Below are positions 8,247 through 16,815 of a stretch of 64,000 nucleotides of DNA, piece by piece. Position 1 is the stretch's first letter. Each line of letters begins with the position of its first letter. The notes under the pieces are model-generated. The model saw only the letters and a list, made by a program, of their open reading frames with translations, was not told the DNA's origin and made no database searches. A program made the translations under genes and the position numbers. The stretch comes from SM1-73 sp964588305 (lineage in GTDB: Bacteria; Zixibacteria; MSB-5A5; SM1-73), in NCBI GenBank assembly GCA_964588305.1, contig CAZPOP010000006.1, positions 67,364 to 131,363 of the forward strand. The letters are read 5' to 3'.

Positions 8247-10055
8247 TTAATACATGTCCTGTTCTCGGAAATACTCGCTTCTGTTATCTACGATCTCGGC
8301 AGATTCCCGAAGCTGGCTGTACCAATCCTGATAGACTTGCCGCTGCTTATCCTGCAGAACCACGGTACTAAGGGAGTCCTTGACTGAGAGGAAAAGGCTG
8401 TCGTCAATTGCCGTCCGCGAAACGAGCTCAATGATAAAGGCTCCCCGGTCCGTTTTGATGGGTGGGGAGAGCCGGTTTTGTGAATTCAGTGAAAAGGCGG
8501 TACCGGTGAATTCGGGAAGGTTACCTATTTCAGGAACGAAGGAATTGCGAGAGAATTCATCGGTCTCCTTGTAGGTGGCATCGTTATCTTTCGCCGCTTT
8601 TGCCAGAGATTCGCCCGCCTTGATCTGCTCATAGATCCCTTGGGCTTCAACGTAAGCCAAAGAATCGGCTTTGGCTTTGGAAAGCTTCTGCGTTATTAAG
8701 TTCTTCACTTCTTCCAGGGTGGAGATCCCAGCGGCTCTTCTGTCGCTTATTTGAAAAACATAAATGCCTTCAGCGGTCTCGATGGTCTCGCTGGTCTTGC
8801 CCACTTTATTATTGAAAGCGAATTCGTCCACCTTTGGATTGGCCCCCACGCCTTGAATATGTCCTTCCTTGAAAAACCAACCGGTCTGAGAAACGGGGAG
8901 GTTCTGCCCCTCAGCTGCCTTGGCCAAATCGGATTCCGCTACTAAGTCTAAGAATTCCTCTGCCCTCAATCTTAGCTGATCCAGAGTCTCTTGAGAAGGC
9001 CGGGTTTTCAGCAGAATGTGGCTGGCCTTAATCTCCTTTTCCTTGCCCTTCTTCCTTTCGTCGTCAACCTTGATCAGGTGCCATCCAAAATCGCTCTTCA
9101 CCGGTTCGGACACTTCACCCGGCTTCAAGGAAAAGGCCGCCTCTTCAAAAGCAGCCACCATCTTTCCTTTTCCGAACCACCCCAGATCGCCTCCATTCTT
9201 GGCTGAGCCTGGATCATCCGAGAATTCCTGGGCTAGCTCAGCAAAATCTTCTCCCTCCTCGATTTCTTTCTTTATGTCCGACAATCTCTCCTTCGTTGCC
9301 TCTTCATCCATCTCGTTCGGTTCTTTTTGAAATACCACGTAACTCAAATCGGCGCTTTCGTCGACCTTGAAATCCTCCTGGTGTGCCGCATAGTACTCTT
9401 GGATTTCCGCATCCTTGACTTCGAGGTTTCTCTGCATAAACTGGAAAGCGGGCACCAGAAGGTACCTGACCTTGACGTTTTCGTTTTCGTCAACATAGTA
9501 TTGCCTTATCTCGTCATCAGTCACTCTGACTAGACTTACCACCGACTGCTGCAACTTCGACAAGCTCAGATTGGAGCGAACGTAAGGCTCCACCTGTTCC
9601 CAGGGGACTCGAGGATCTGCTAAGGCCTGCAGGTATTTCTGATAATCGAATTCCCCCTCCGGGGTCTGAAAAGCCGGATTTTGCATAAGCTCCTCGGGGG
9701 GGAATCTTTTCAAGTATTCGAACAATTCCCCACTGGTGACGGTAATCCCTCTCCTCTCCACCTCTTGCTGGAAAAGGACGTCGCTTATGATCTGATCCCA
9801 CACCTGCTGTCTTATCTGGTACGCAGTCTCGTTATCCACTCTTCCCTGAGTCTTTTCAGCGTTCTGCAAAGCCTGATCATAGTAAGTCTGGAAGGTGGTC
9901 AGGGAAAGGTCCTGTCCGTTTATGGTGGCCAGCATTCCCCTTTTTGTGTCTCTTGAGGAGAATTCCATTCCCCAGGCAAAGATGATGGTACCGATAAAGG
10001 CAGCAATCACGATCCACATGATCTGCTTGGTCAATTTTCTCATGGCTTTCATCAT
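8247..10055 (-). CDS. ppiD: PpiD/SurA-type peptidylprolyl isomerase, membrane-anchored chaperone
   Basis: 602 residues. It has one N-terminal membrane helix (about residues 12-28, MWIVIAAFIGTIIFAW), a SurA-like N-terminal chaperone region (about 35-180), a parvulin (PpiC) domain (about 205-335) with FSDDPGSAKNGGDLGWF and the closing GWHLIKVDD, and a degenerate second parvulin module (about 340-470). The architecture matches PpiD, which helps newly exported proteins fold at the periplasmic side of the translocon. AAGGAG lies 11 nt before the ATG at 10055. It is divergently transcribed from the M23 peptidase, and a clear terminator follows it. Confidence 0.9.
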   Translation of the reverse strand: MMKAMRKLTKQIMWIVIAAFIGTIIFAWGMEFSSRDTKRGMLATINGQDLSLTTFQTYYDQALQNAEKTQGRVDNETAYQIRQQVWDQIISDVLFQQEVERRGITVTSGELFEYLKRFPPEELMQNPAFQTPEGEFDYQKYLQALADPRVPWEQVEPYVRSNLSLSKLQQSVVSLVRVTDDEIRQYYVDENENVKVRYLLVPAFQFMQRNLEVKDAEIQEYYAAHQEDFKVDESADLSYVVFQKEPNEMDEEATKERLSDIKKEIEEGEDFAELAQEFSDDPGSAKNGGDLGWFGKGKMVAAFEEAAFSLKPGEVSEPVKSDFGWHLIKVDDERKKGKEKEIKASHILLKTRPSQETLDQLRLRAEEFLDLVAESDLAKAAEGQNLPVSQTGWFFKEGHIQGVGANPKVDEFAFNNKVGKTSETIETAEGIYVFQISDRRAAGISTLEEVKNLITQKLSKAKADSLAYVEAQGIYEQIKAGESLAKAAKDNDATYKETDEFSRNSFVPEIGNLPEFTGTAFSLNSQNRLSPPIKTDRGAFIIELVSRTAIDDSLFLSVKDSLSTVVLQDKQRQVYQDWYSQLRESAEIVDNRSEYFREQDMY

Positions 10056-10160
10056 AAGGCATCATACTCCTTTACTTAAGGTTCGATTCCAAATATATAC
10101 CCATTTTACGATTTGGCAAGCCATTTTTGTAAGATTCCACATCCACAGAAAAGAAAGAAT

Positions 10161-10189
10161 TTGACAACTTTGTTTCTCCTCTTTAATAT
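10161..10189 (+). promoter_or_regulatory. Sigma-70-type promoter, leaderless start
   Basis: TTGACA (10161-10166), 17-nt spacer, TAATAT (10184-10189). The ATG of the M23 peptidase is at 10196, which is where transcription should begin, and no Shine-Dalgarno sequence is present. Confidence 0.7.
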
Positions 10190-10195
10190 GAAAAT

Positions 10196-12526
10196 ATGTT
10201 AAAGAGATTCTCGCTTCTTTTCACCTTATCGGTTTCTTGTGGTATATGCTTTGGGTTTCTTATTCTTTCCGCAGAAGCCGAAGATTCCAAGTACGTCTGG
10301 CCCGTAGAGAAAAGCCGCAGTCTTTCCTCTCTCTTTGCAGATCATCGAAGTTTCCATTTTCACTCCGGGATCGACATCCGCACCGGTGGAAAAACCGGTT
10401 ACAAGGTTTTCGCCTGCAAAGACGGATACGTCTATCGCCTCTTCACCTCCTACTGGGGCTACGGCAAGGCGGTCTATCTCAAGCTGGACGACGGCAGATA
10501 TGCTTTATATGGACACCTGTCGGATTTCTCGCAAGAGATCGGCCAATTGGTCGAACGAGAGCAACTGAAGAAGCAAAGGTATTTTACAGATTTCTTGCTC
10601 CGGAAGGATGAGTTGAGGGTGAAGAAAGGAGAGTTGATCGGGTATTCCGGACAGACAGGTTTCGGAGGACCGCACCTGCATTTTGAGCTGAGAGACGAAG
10701 AGAATCATCCCATCAACCCTTTGACTTCGGGTTTCTCTATTAAGGATAAGCTCTCGCCGGTCATCAAATATCTTGTCATAAGACCTTTAGATATTTGGTC
10801 AAGGGTGGACGCTCAGACGACCACGGGTCTGGCGGGTTCGGATGATCCGCTCATTCTACCTTGCCGTTACGACCGCCGCAGCGGGGTCTATACTCTGGAT
10901 AAGTCGCCGGTGATTGAGGGAAGGGTAGGCTTGGAGCTGTCGGTCTTTGATAAGATGGATGAGTCAAGGTTCAGTTTTGGAGTCCTGGGGATTCAGCTGT
11001 TTCTCGACGAGGAGTTGATTTTCTCCTCGCATTATGATACCGTGTCTTACGACAACACCCAGAGAATCGAGCTGGACCGGGATTTTGAATTGAGAAAAAA
11101 GCGGAAAAGAGAGTTTTATAAGCTCTACGTGGATGTGGGTAACGATCTTGCCCTCTACAGCCCAGAGGGAGGGATCATTGAAACGGCGGCTTCCAGTCCC
11201 GATACTCATCAGGTCAGGATGGTCGCCTACGATGCAAACGACAACTCTTCCACACTGGTTTTTGATCTGGTCTTCGACCAAAGTCCCTTGATCGTTTCCT
11301 GCCAAATCGAAGAGGGGGAAGCCGGCCTTAACATAAAAGCTACGTTTGACGATGCGGACGATTTTGTGAAGAAGCTCACTTTTGACAAGAGCTCTTTGCA
11401 CGAAATCCTGTGGGAGAAATTCGCTGAGGCAGAGTTTAATGGACCGGAAAGCGAGTACACTTTGAGTTGGCCGAAGCATCTGGATGAACCCAGCCTGCTC
11501 AGAATAAAGCTACAAGACACCTTCGGTGCGTCATCCGAGTATGAATACATTTTGGTGATGGCAACTGAGACTCTTGCGGTCTCAGAGGAAGAGAAGGAAA
11601 CGAAATTGAGTTTCGAATACGGTTTCAAGGATAACTTTTTCGCCTTTGCCCTGAACTCAAGCCGGATATTGAAAGAAAAACCTGAGGTAACGCTCACCGG
11701 TGGTGACTTCCAGTTCGATCCTCTTGTGCTGGACCAGACGGATTTGAAAAGCTATAAGGCCGTTTTCCCCTTCTATCTCAAAGAGCCGAAGCAGATGATC
11801 CTCGGGATCCGCGGTCAGGACATTTACGGCGACTCGGTCGCATCGGAATATGCGATTCCCGTCTCCATCGTGACCAGTGCATACGGGGGTGAGGCAATAA
11901 GTGAAGACGCAAAAGCGGAGGTCATGATTGATCCGGGGATAGTCTATCAGGACATAGATTTGTCGGTCAGGAGAGCAGATCCGAGCAGAGGCTCAAGGCA
12001 CGAAGTAGTAGGGGAGATTTACACAGTTGAGCCTTCCACGATTCCTCTGAACGGTTTTGCCAAAATCTCTCTAAGATATCCGGACGAAGACTGTGATCCG
12101 CTGAAATTAGGTTTGTATGAATTGACTGAAGGAGGCTGGTGGAGGCCCATCACTCAGGACCTGGATACTGCCAATAAAAGGCTGAGCGGAAAGGTGAGAT
12201 GTTTCTCCACCTATGCGCTTCTGGAAGACACCCAGCCGCCGGTGATAAAGAAAGTGTCTCCGCACAATGGCAAGAGATTCAAACAGAGGAAGCCAAAGGT
12301 GAAGGCTGTCGTAACAGACGATCTGTCGGGCATCGGAAGCGATCTGGATATCCAGGTCACCATAGATGGAAAGTGGATGATACCCGAATACGATCCGGAG
12401 ACCGCCGTTCTGACCACCAGAGCCACTTCTCCTCTCTCCCTTGGCAAACACGAACTTCTGATTTCGGTCAAGGACAGGGCGGGCAATAGGGAAGAGGCAA
12501 GAAGAAATTTCTCTGTGGTCAAATAG
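10196..12526 (+). CDS. Exported M23 (LytM-type) metallopeptidase with C-terminal beta-sandwich domains
   Basis: 776 residues. A signal peptide (about residues 1-28) precedes the M23 domain (about 40-185). The zinc ligands are visible as HSGID (about residues 55-59) and HLHFEL (about 160-165), so it is probably an active Gly-Gly or cross-bridge endopeptidase rather than a degenerate divisome activator. The remaining 580 residues are predicted beta-sandwich material, ending in an Ig/cadherin-like module (about 680-776, LLISVKDRAGN). It should act on peptidoglycan in the periplasm. The start codon coincides with the predicted transcription start. A REP-like element begins at the last base of the stop codon (12526). 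Confidence 0.9.
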   Translation: MLKRFSLLFTLSVSCGICFGFLILSAEAEDSKYVWPVEKSRSLSSLFADHRSFHFHSGIDIRTGGKTGYKVFACKDGYVYRLFTSYWGYGKAVYLKLDDGRYALYGHLSDFSQEIGQLVEREQLKKQRYFTDFLLRKDELRVKKGELIGYSGQTGFGGPHLHFELRDEENHPINPLTSGFSIKDKLSPVIKYLVIRPLDIWSRVDAQTTTGLAGSDDPLILPCRYDRRSGVYTLDKSPVIEGRVGLELSVFDKMDESRFSFGVLGIQLFLDEELIFSSHYDTVSYDNTQRIELDRDFELRKKRKREFYKLYVDVGNDLALYSPEGGIIETAASSPDTHQVRMVAYDANDNSSTLVFDLVFDQSPLIVSCQIEEGEAGLNIKATFDDADDFVKKLTFDKSSLHEILWEKFAEAEFNGPESEYTLSWPKHLDEPSLLRIKLQDTFGASSEYEYILVMATETLAVSEEEKETKLSFEYGFKDNFFAFALNSSRILKEKPEVTLTGGDFQFDPLVLDQTDLKSYKAVFPFYLKEPKQMILGIRGQDIYGDSVASEYAIPVSIVTSAYGGEAISEDAKAEVMIDPGIVYQDIDLSVRRADPSRGSRHEVVGEIYTVEPSTIPLNGFAKISLRYPDEDCDPLKLGLYELTEGGWWRPITQDLDTANKRLSGKVRCFSTYALLEDTQPPVIKKVSPHNGKRFKQRKPKVKAVVTDDLSGIGSDLDIQVTIDGKWMIPEYDPETAVLTTRATSPLSLGKHELLISVKDRAGNREEARRNFSVVK

Positions 12527-12548
12527 GAGTAGCGACACTTGCCTCGCA
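12526..12548 (+). repeat. REP-like element, A family
   Basis: GGAGTAGCGACACTTGCCTCGC: GGAG/GTAG head and imperfect arms. It starts on the G of the preceding TAG stop codon. Confidence 0.7.
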
Positions 12549-12588
12549 CCGAGGCTAGGCACGAGGTGTGTCGCGCTGTGGTCAGGCA

Positions 12589-12611
12589 GGAGTAGCGACG
12601 CTTGCGTCGCG
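12589..12611 (+). repeat. REP-like element, A family
   Basis: Second copy, 63 bp after the first, with arms GCGACGC/GCGTCGC and a TT loop. The base changes in one arm are compensated in the other. Confidence 0.7.
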
Positions 12612-12636
12612 CTGAACTTGAATGAGAGGAATCAAA

Positions 12637-13110
12637 TTGACCAAAATAAAATTGATACTCGTGGGAAAAACCAAAGAGGCCTGGATCAGACAAGGAATAA
12701 AACATTATCAGAAGCTTCTGAAAAAATATGCGAAACTGGAGCTGGTAGAGATCAAAGAAGAGAAGATCACCAGATCGAAAAGTCAGAAGAACATCGTAGA
12801 TTCTGAAGGGAAAAGAGTCTTGGAGCATTTGAAAGGGGATGCTTTGTGCATAGCTTTGGACGTAAGTGGTGATAAACTCACTTCAGAGCAATTCGCAAAC
12901 TTCTTTGAGAAGAGCTTGAATCGCGGACAAAGCTGTTTCACATTCGTCCTGGGTGGAGCTGTGGGAATCTCCGAGGAGGTATTGCAGGTTTGTCCGGTTA
13001 AGCTTTCCTTGTCCCGGATGACCTTCACCCACGAGATCTCTCGTGTTATAATATTGGAGCAGATTTATCGGGCTTTTTCGATACTTGCTGGAAGCAAATA
13101 TCACAAATAG
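12637..13110 (+). CDS. rlmH: RlmH, 23S rRNA (pseudouridine-1915-N3) methyltransferase
   Basis: 157 residues from TTG 12637, which has GAGAGG 7 nt upstream; the in-frame ATG at 12622 would add five residues absent from homologues, which begin like KIKLILVGK. SPOUT-fold features: LGGAVGIS (glycine-rich AdoMet knot), LSLSRMTFTHEISRVIILEQIYRAF, here cut into LSLSRMTFTHE and ILEQIYRA, and the invariant C-terminal YHK. It methylates the ribosomal A-site pseudouridine of helix 69. Length and ending are exactly typical. It sits downstream of the M23 gene, with two repeat elements between. Confidence 0.95.
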   Translation: MTKIKLILVGKTKEAWIRQGIKHYQKLLKKYAKLELVEIKEEKITRSKSQKNIVDSEGKRVLEHLKGDALCIALDVSGDKLTSEQFANFFEKSLNRGQSCFTFVLGGAVGISEEVLQVCPVKLSLSRMTFTHEISRVIILEQIYRAFSILAGSKYHK

Positions 13111-13190
13111 ACTCCCAATGAATAAATACTGGACAGATTAAGCAAGAAATCAGCGGCGGACTGCGGTCGGCCGACTGCGGACGCTTCAGC

Positions 13191-13643
13191 ATGGAAACTA
13201 ACATGAAAAATGAAAGAATCGATTTCTGGTCCGGCAAGAACTATGCGGTGGTGGGAGTCTCAGGCAAGAAGGGAAAATTTGCCAATACCGTTTTCAGAGA
13301 GTTGAAGAAGAGAGGGTACAGGGTCCTGCCCGTGAACCGAAACCTGAAGCTATTTGACGATCAGATGTGTTATAATCGCCTAAGGGAAATCTCAGATCCT
13401 TTGGACGGCGTCATCATCATAACCGGTCCGGATGGGGCAAAAAAGGCGGTTCGGGAATGCGTAGATTCGGGGATCAAGAAGGTCTGGCTCTACCCTGGCT
13501 CAAAGTGCGACCAGGCGATTGATCTGGCAAAGGAGAATGAGATTGAGCTGATATGCAAGACTTGTCCCTTGCTCTACTTGGAACCAGTGAGATTCCCCCA
13601 TTCCTTGCACAGGTGGATAGTCAAGGTGTTCGGAAAACTGTAA
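13191..13643 (+). CDS. CoA-binding domain protein (YccU-like)
   Basis: 150 residues from ATG 13191 (alternative ATG 13203; neither has a clear ribosome site). A single Rossmann-type CoA_binding_2 domain: VVGVSGKKGKFANTVF around residues 20-35, VLPVNRN near 48, GVIIITGPD near 78 and the KKVWLYPGS strand near 100. Relatives are small stand-alone proteins thought to bind CoA or nucleotides; no reaction is known. The Cys pair in the segment CKTCPLLYLEP (about 122-132) is typical for the family. It lies 80 bp after rlmH and is probably co-transcribed. Confidence 0.85.
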   Translation: METNMKNERIDFWSGKNYAVVGVSGKKGKFANTVFRELKKRGYRVLPVNRNLKLFDDQMCYNRLREISDPLDGVIIITGPDGAKKAVRECVDSGIKKVWLYPGSKCDQAIDLAKENEIELICKTCPLLYLEPVRFPHSLHRWIVKVFGKL

Positions 13644-13690
13644 GACCCAACTGCAGCCTTCGCCCTAAGGGCTTGTTGAAAAGCCAGAGT

Positions 13691-13714
13691 GGAGTGCACC
13701 AGCTTGCTGGTGCG
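13691..13714 (+). repeat. REP-like element, stem TGCACCAGC
   Basis: GGAG head, TGCACCAGC, TT loop, GCTGGTGC. It forms an inverted pair with the element at 13768-13791. Confidence 0.65.
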
Positions 13715-13767
13715 GTTTTCAAGAGTTTAGGCAGTACTGGTGTAAGAACATGTGGATCTTAAAAAAT

Positions 13768-13791
13768 CGCGAAAGCAAACTTTCGCACTCC
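13768..13791 (-). repeat. REP-like element, stem TGCGAAAG, inverted
   Basis: Read on the minus strand: GGAG head, TGCGAAAG, TTTG loop, CTTTCGCG. With the element at 13691 it makes a BIME-like head-out pair. Confidence 0.6.
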
Positions 13792-14133
13792 AAAAACACC
13801 CTTTCAACAATCATTGTGGGTTAACCACAGGGCACTCATTTGTTCTGTCAAATGTTTGCGCCTCGCATCAGAGGGGGGACATTCCTACAGCAGATTTTCC
13901 CAGGCCCCTTTTTTTAGCGGTTATCCAAAAATCCCTTGCAAAATCTCTTCAAGTTGTGTATAGTGATTTGCGCGAAGTTATGTGAGTAAACGCGTCTGGT
14001 TGGGAAATCAACAGACAAGTGAAAGCAAGAACACAAGGATTACCAGGATTCATACTCACGTCAGAACTCAAGCCTTTTCACATGGCAGGTTTCTTGAGTA
14101 GCACACGTATGAGTTCAAACCAAGGAGGAAGAG

Positions 14134-15579
14134 GTGAACATCAAGTTATTCAGCGGTAAAGAGATACCAATTGAGATGCACCGGATAAAGATCGTGCAAA
14201 AGAGCAGATTGGCTCCGGTTGATGAGAGGCTGAAAGCCATAGAGCAAGGCGGTTACAACACCTTTTCGCTTCGCACCCGCGACATATTCATCGACATGCT
14301 GACTGACAGCGGAACCAATGCCATGAGTGATAATCAGCTCGGCGCGATGATGATTGCGGATAACGCTTATGCCGGGTGCGAAAGCTTCTACCGGCTGGCC
14401 GCTGCCATAGAGGATGTCCTGGGTGTCAAGTACATCCTGCCCACCCACCAGGGAAGAGCCTCCGAGCATCTGCTGGCCAAATGCTTCATCAAACCGGGCG
14501 ACGTGATTCCCATGAATTATCATTTTACCACCACCAAGGCCCACTTCGAGCTTGCTGGGGGAAAGGTTCTGGAAATTTACCATGATGAAGCCCTGAACAC
14601 GCAAAGCACCAATCTTTTCAAAGGCAACATGGACGTCCAGAAGCTGAAGGACGTGATAAAGAAATATGGAAAGGATAAGATACCTTTCGTTCGTATGGAA
14701 GCCACCACCAACCTTCTGGGTGGCCAGCCTTTTTCCATGGCCAACTTGAAAGAGGTAAGGCAGATCTGTTCGGATCACGGAATTACTCTGCTCATGGACG
14801 CAACCTTAGTATCCGAAAACTCTTATTTCGTAAACTTAAGAGAGAAGGGGTACGAAAATCGCACCATCGCAGACATAGTCAAGGAAGCCATAAGCCTGGT
14901 TGATATTTTCTATATGAGCGCCAGAAAGAACAGCAGCGCCAGAGGAGGACTGATCGCCACCAACAACAAGGAGTTCTACGAACTGATAAAACCCTGGCTT
15001 CCGGTTTATGAAGGATTTTTGACCTATGGCGGCATAGCGTTCAGCGAGATGGAAGCGATGGCTGTGGGCATGCGGGAGATGACCGACCCGAATGTTGCCG
15101 GAGCCGTGCCGGAGCAGGTGAAGTATTTTGTGGCAAGATGTGTCGAGGAGAAGATTCCCGTTGTCACACCAGCCGGAGCGTTGGCCTGTCACGTTGACGC
15201 CAAGATGTTTCTGCCCGATCTTCCTCAATCCCAGTATCCAGCCGGGGCTCTGTCCGCCGCAATTTATATCGCATCCGGCGTCAGATGCATGGAAAGAGGG
15301 ACCATTTCTATGGACCGGGACCAGGACGGAAATGACGTATACTCTGATCTGGAACTGGCACGCCTGGCAGTGCCCAGAAGAGTCTATACCATGTCCCACA
15401 TAGAATATGTTGTTGACAGGTTAAAATGGGTATATCAGTACCGGGACAAAATTAAAGGATTGAAATTTGTCGAGGAGCCTCCGGTGCTCAGATTCTTCTT
15501 TGGAAGATTGGAACCTTTAGACAATTGGGGAGCCAAGTTAGCGGAGGCCTTCAAAAAAGACTTTGGCGCTGATTGCTAA
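14134..15579 (+). CDS. Tyrosine phenol-lyase/tryptophanase-family PLP enzyme with altered cofactor pocket
   Basis: 481 residues from GTG 14134 (AAGGAGG 5 nt upstream). It aligns end to end with the beta-eliminating lyases: LTDSGTNAMSD near 60, DNAYAG, PTHQGRASEH (phosphate-binding Arg), NLLGGQPFSMAN, MDAT (Asp222, pairs with pyridine N) and the Schiff-base Lys265 in MSARK. The MERG motif with Arg388 matches tyrosine phenol-lyase and not tryptophanase. Two normally invariant positions differ: the Arg three residues after the Asp (DATR in both family members) is Leu225, and the Lys before the Schiff-base Lys is Arg264. It is cytosolic, and its substrate is uncertain. Standing alone, it has no linked transporter gene. 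Confidence 0.85.
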   Translation: MNIKLFSGKEIPIEMHRIKIVQKSRLAPVDERLKAIEQGGYNTFSLRTRDIFIDMLTDSGTNAMSDNQLGAMMIADNAYAGCESFYRLAAAIEDVLGVKYILPTHQGRASEHLLAKCFIKPGDVIPMNYHFTTTKAHFELAGGKVLEIYHDEALNTQSTNLFKGNMDVQKLKDVIKKYGKDKIPFVRMEATTNLLGGQPFSMANLKEVRQICSDHGITLLMDATLVSENSYFVNLREKGYENRTIADIVKEAISLVDIFYMSARKNSSARGGLIATNNKEFYELIKPWLPVYEGFLTYGGIAFSEMEAMAVGMREMTDPNVAGAVPEQVKYFVARCVEEKIPVVTPAGALACHVDAKMFLPDLPQSQYPAGALSAAIYIASGVRCMERGTISMDRDQDGNDVYSDLELARLAVPRRVYTMSHIEYVVDRLKWVYQYRDKIKGLKFVEEPPVLRFFFGRLEPLDNWGAKLAEAFKKDFGADC

Positions 15580-15586
15580 GTCTCTT

Positions 15587-16117
15587 GTTGGTCGAGGGTA
15601 CCCTTACCCTCGACCTTTCTGGAGTGTCAAGCTTTAGCTTGACCTGTAACTTTTTGAAAGAGAAACAGCTTTAACGCTGTTCATTCTGTCTGCTATCACA
15701 GGATGACCTGTTGGTCGAGGGTACCCTTACCCTTGACTTTCTTGGAGTGTCAAGCTTCAGCTTGACTTGAGACTTTTCGAAAGGGGAAAAACCTTAACCT
15801 TGTTCAACTTGTCTGCCATCGCCTGTTGGTCGAGGGTACCCTTACCCTTGATTTTCTTGGAGTGTCAAGCTTCAGCTTGACCTGAGACTTTTCGAAAGGG
15901 AGAAAACCTTAACCTTGTTCAACTTGTCTGCCATCGCCTGTTGGTCGAGAGTACCCTTACCCTTGACTTTCCTGGAGTGTCAAGCTTCAGCTTGACCTGA
16001 GACTTTTCGAAAGGGAAAAAACCTTAACCTTGTTCAACTTGTCTGCCATCGCCTGTTGGTCGAGGGTATCCTTACCCTCGACCTTGGTGGAGTGTCAAGC
16101 TTCAGCTTGACCTGAGA
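15587..16117 (+). repeat. Tandem array, five copies of a ~115-bp composite REP unit
   Basis: Units begin (GTCGAG) at 15591, 15714, 15829, 15944 and 16059, spacings 123, 115, 115 and 115. Each carries two palindromes, GTCGAGGGTA/TACCCTCGAC and the D-family GTCAAGCT/AGCTTGAC, followed by a conserved spacer beginning CTTTTCGAAAGG; the fifth copy is cut after the D element. Whole-unit amplification, rather than independent insertion, is the simplest origin. It fills the 596-bp gap between the PLP enzyme and the PfpI gene. Confidence 0.9.
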
Positions 16118-16175
16118 CTTCTTCCCGCAATCGCAAATATGGATTGCAACTCTCTCCTAAATATCAGGGAATAAG

Positions 16176-16772
16176 TTGAGCCAACCCAGAAATGTCGCCA
16201 TACTTATCTTCGATGACGTCGAATTGCTTGATTTTACCGGCCTCTTTGAAGTCTTTTCTGTAGCAGGAAGACAGGATAACTCAAAACCGTTCAATGTATA
16301 CACTGTTGCTGAAAAGTCTGCTCCCATAACTACCCGAAACGGTCTCAGCGTTAATCCTCAGTATACCATCCAAGATTGTCCGCAGCCTGGTATTCTCTTG
16401 GTTCCCGGAGGTCAGGGCACCCGCAGGGAGATAAACAACGCAGTCTTGATCGACTGGATCAAACACTGTTCGCAAAAGGCAGAGTTAGTCCTCTCCGTGT
16501 GCACCGGTGCATTGCTCTTGGCAAAGGCAGGTCTACTCGAAGGCTTGAAGGCAACCACTCACCACACCGCAATAGAGCTTCTGAAAGAGCTAGCACCCAA
16601 CACAACCATTCAGACCGACAAGCGATTTGTGGATAATGGTAAAATCATTTTGTCCGCCGGAATAGCGACAGGAATCGATATGTCTTTATACGTAGTCGCC
16701 AGGCTTCTGGGAAAAGACCAAGCCCTGCAAACCGCTCAATATATCGAATATGACTGGAAGCCAGAATTGTGA
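16176..16772 (+). CDS. DJ-1/PfpI superfamily protein (isonitrile hydratase-like)
   Basis: 198 residues from TTG 16176, the only usable start; AGGGA lies 6 nt upstream. Rossmann-like DJ-1/PfpI fold: VAILIFDDVELLDFTG at the N-terminus with the conserved acidic residue in LFEVF, and the nucleophile elbow SVCTGALLLAKAGLL near residue 110 with Cys in the VCTGA context, followed by ATTHH. This subgroup includes isonitrile hydratase and the N-terminal domains of AraC-type regulators; no helix-turn-helix is present, so it is probably a stand-alone hydrolase/hydratase or glyoxalase-like protein. Activity cannot be fixed from sequence. Confidence 0.85.
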   Translation: MSQPRNVAILIFDDVELLDFTGLFEVFSVAGRQDNSKPFNVYTVAEKSAPITTRNGLSVNPQYTIQDCPQPGILLVPGGQGTRREINNAVLIDWIKHCSQKAELVLSVCTGALLLAKAGLLEGLKATTHHTAIELLKELAPNTTIQTDKRFVDNGKIILSAGIATGIDMSLYVVARLLGKDQALQTAQYIEYDWKPEL

Positions 16773-16784
16773 ATTGAAGATTGT

Positions 16785-16807
16785 GTAGCCGCAGACTTTA
16801 GCCTGCG
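16785..16807 (+). repeat. REP-like element, C family
   Basis: GTAG head, CCGCAGACT, TT, AGCCTGCG. A degenerate C-family copy. Confidence 0.6.
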
Positions 16808-16815
16808 AAAGGCTT

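Larger units (their letters stand above)
13644..14133. other. Gene-free stretch, 490 bp, with an inverted REP-like pair
   Basis: It contains the convergent elements at 13691-13714 and 13768-13791. The rest (13800-14120) carries no open frame of merit and probably holds the promoter of the downstream PLP enzyme; no clear -35/-10 pair stood out. Confidence 0.5.

Noticed and set aside
14134..15579. Tryptophanase
   Set aside because: MERG with Arg388 is the tyrosine phenol-lyase pattern; tryptophanase has a different residue there. Even so, exact activity is left open.
15587..16117. Regular array that could be read as a CRISPR
   Set aside because: The whole 115-bp unit repeats, including what would be the spacer, and each unit holds two palindromes; no cas genes nearby.
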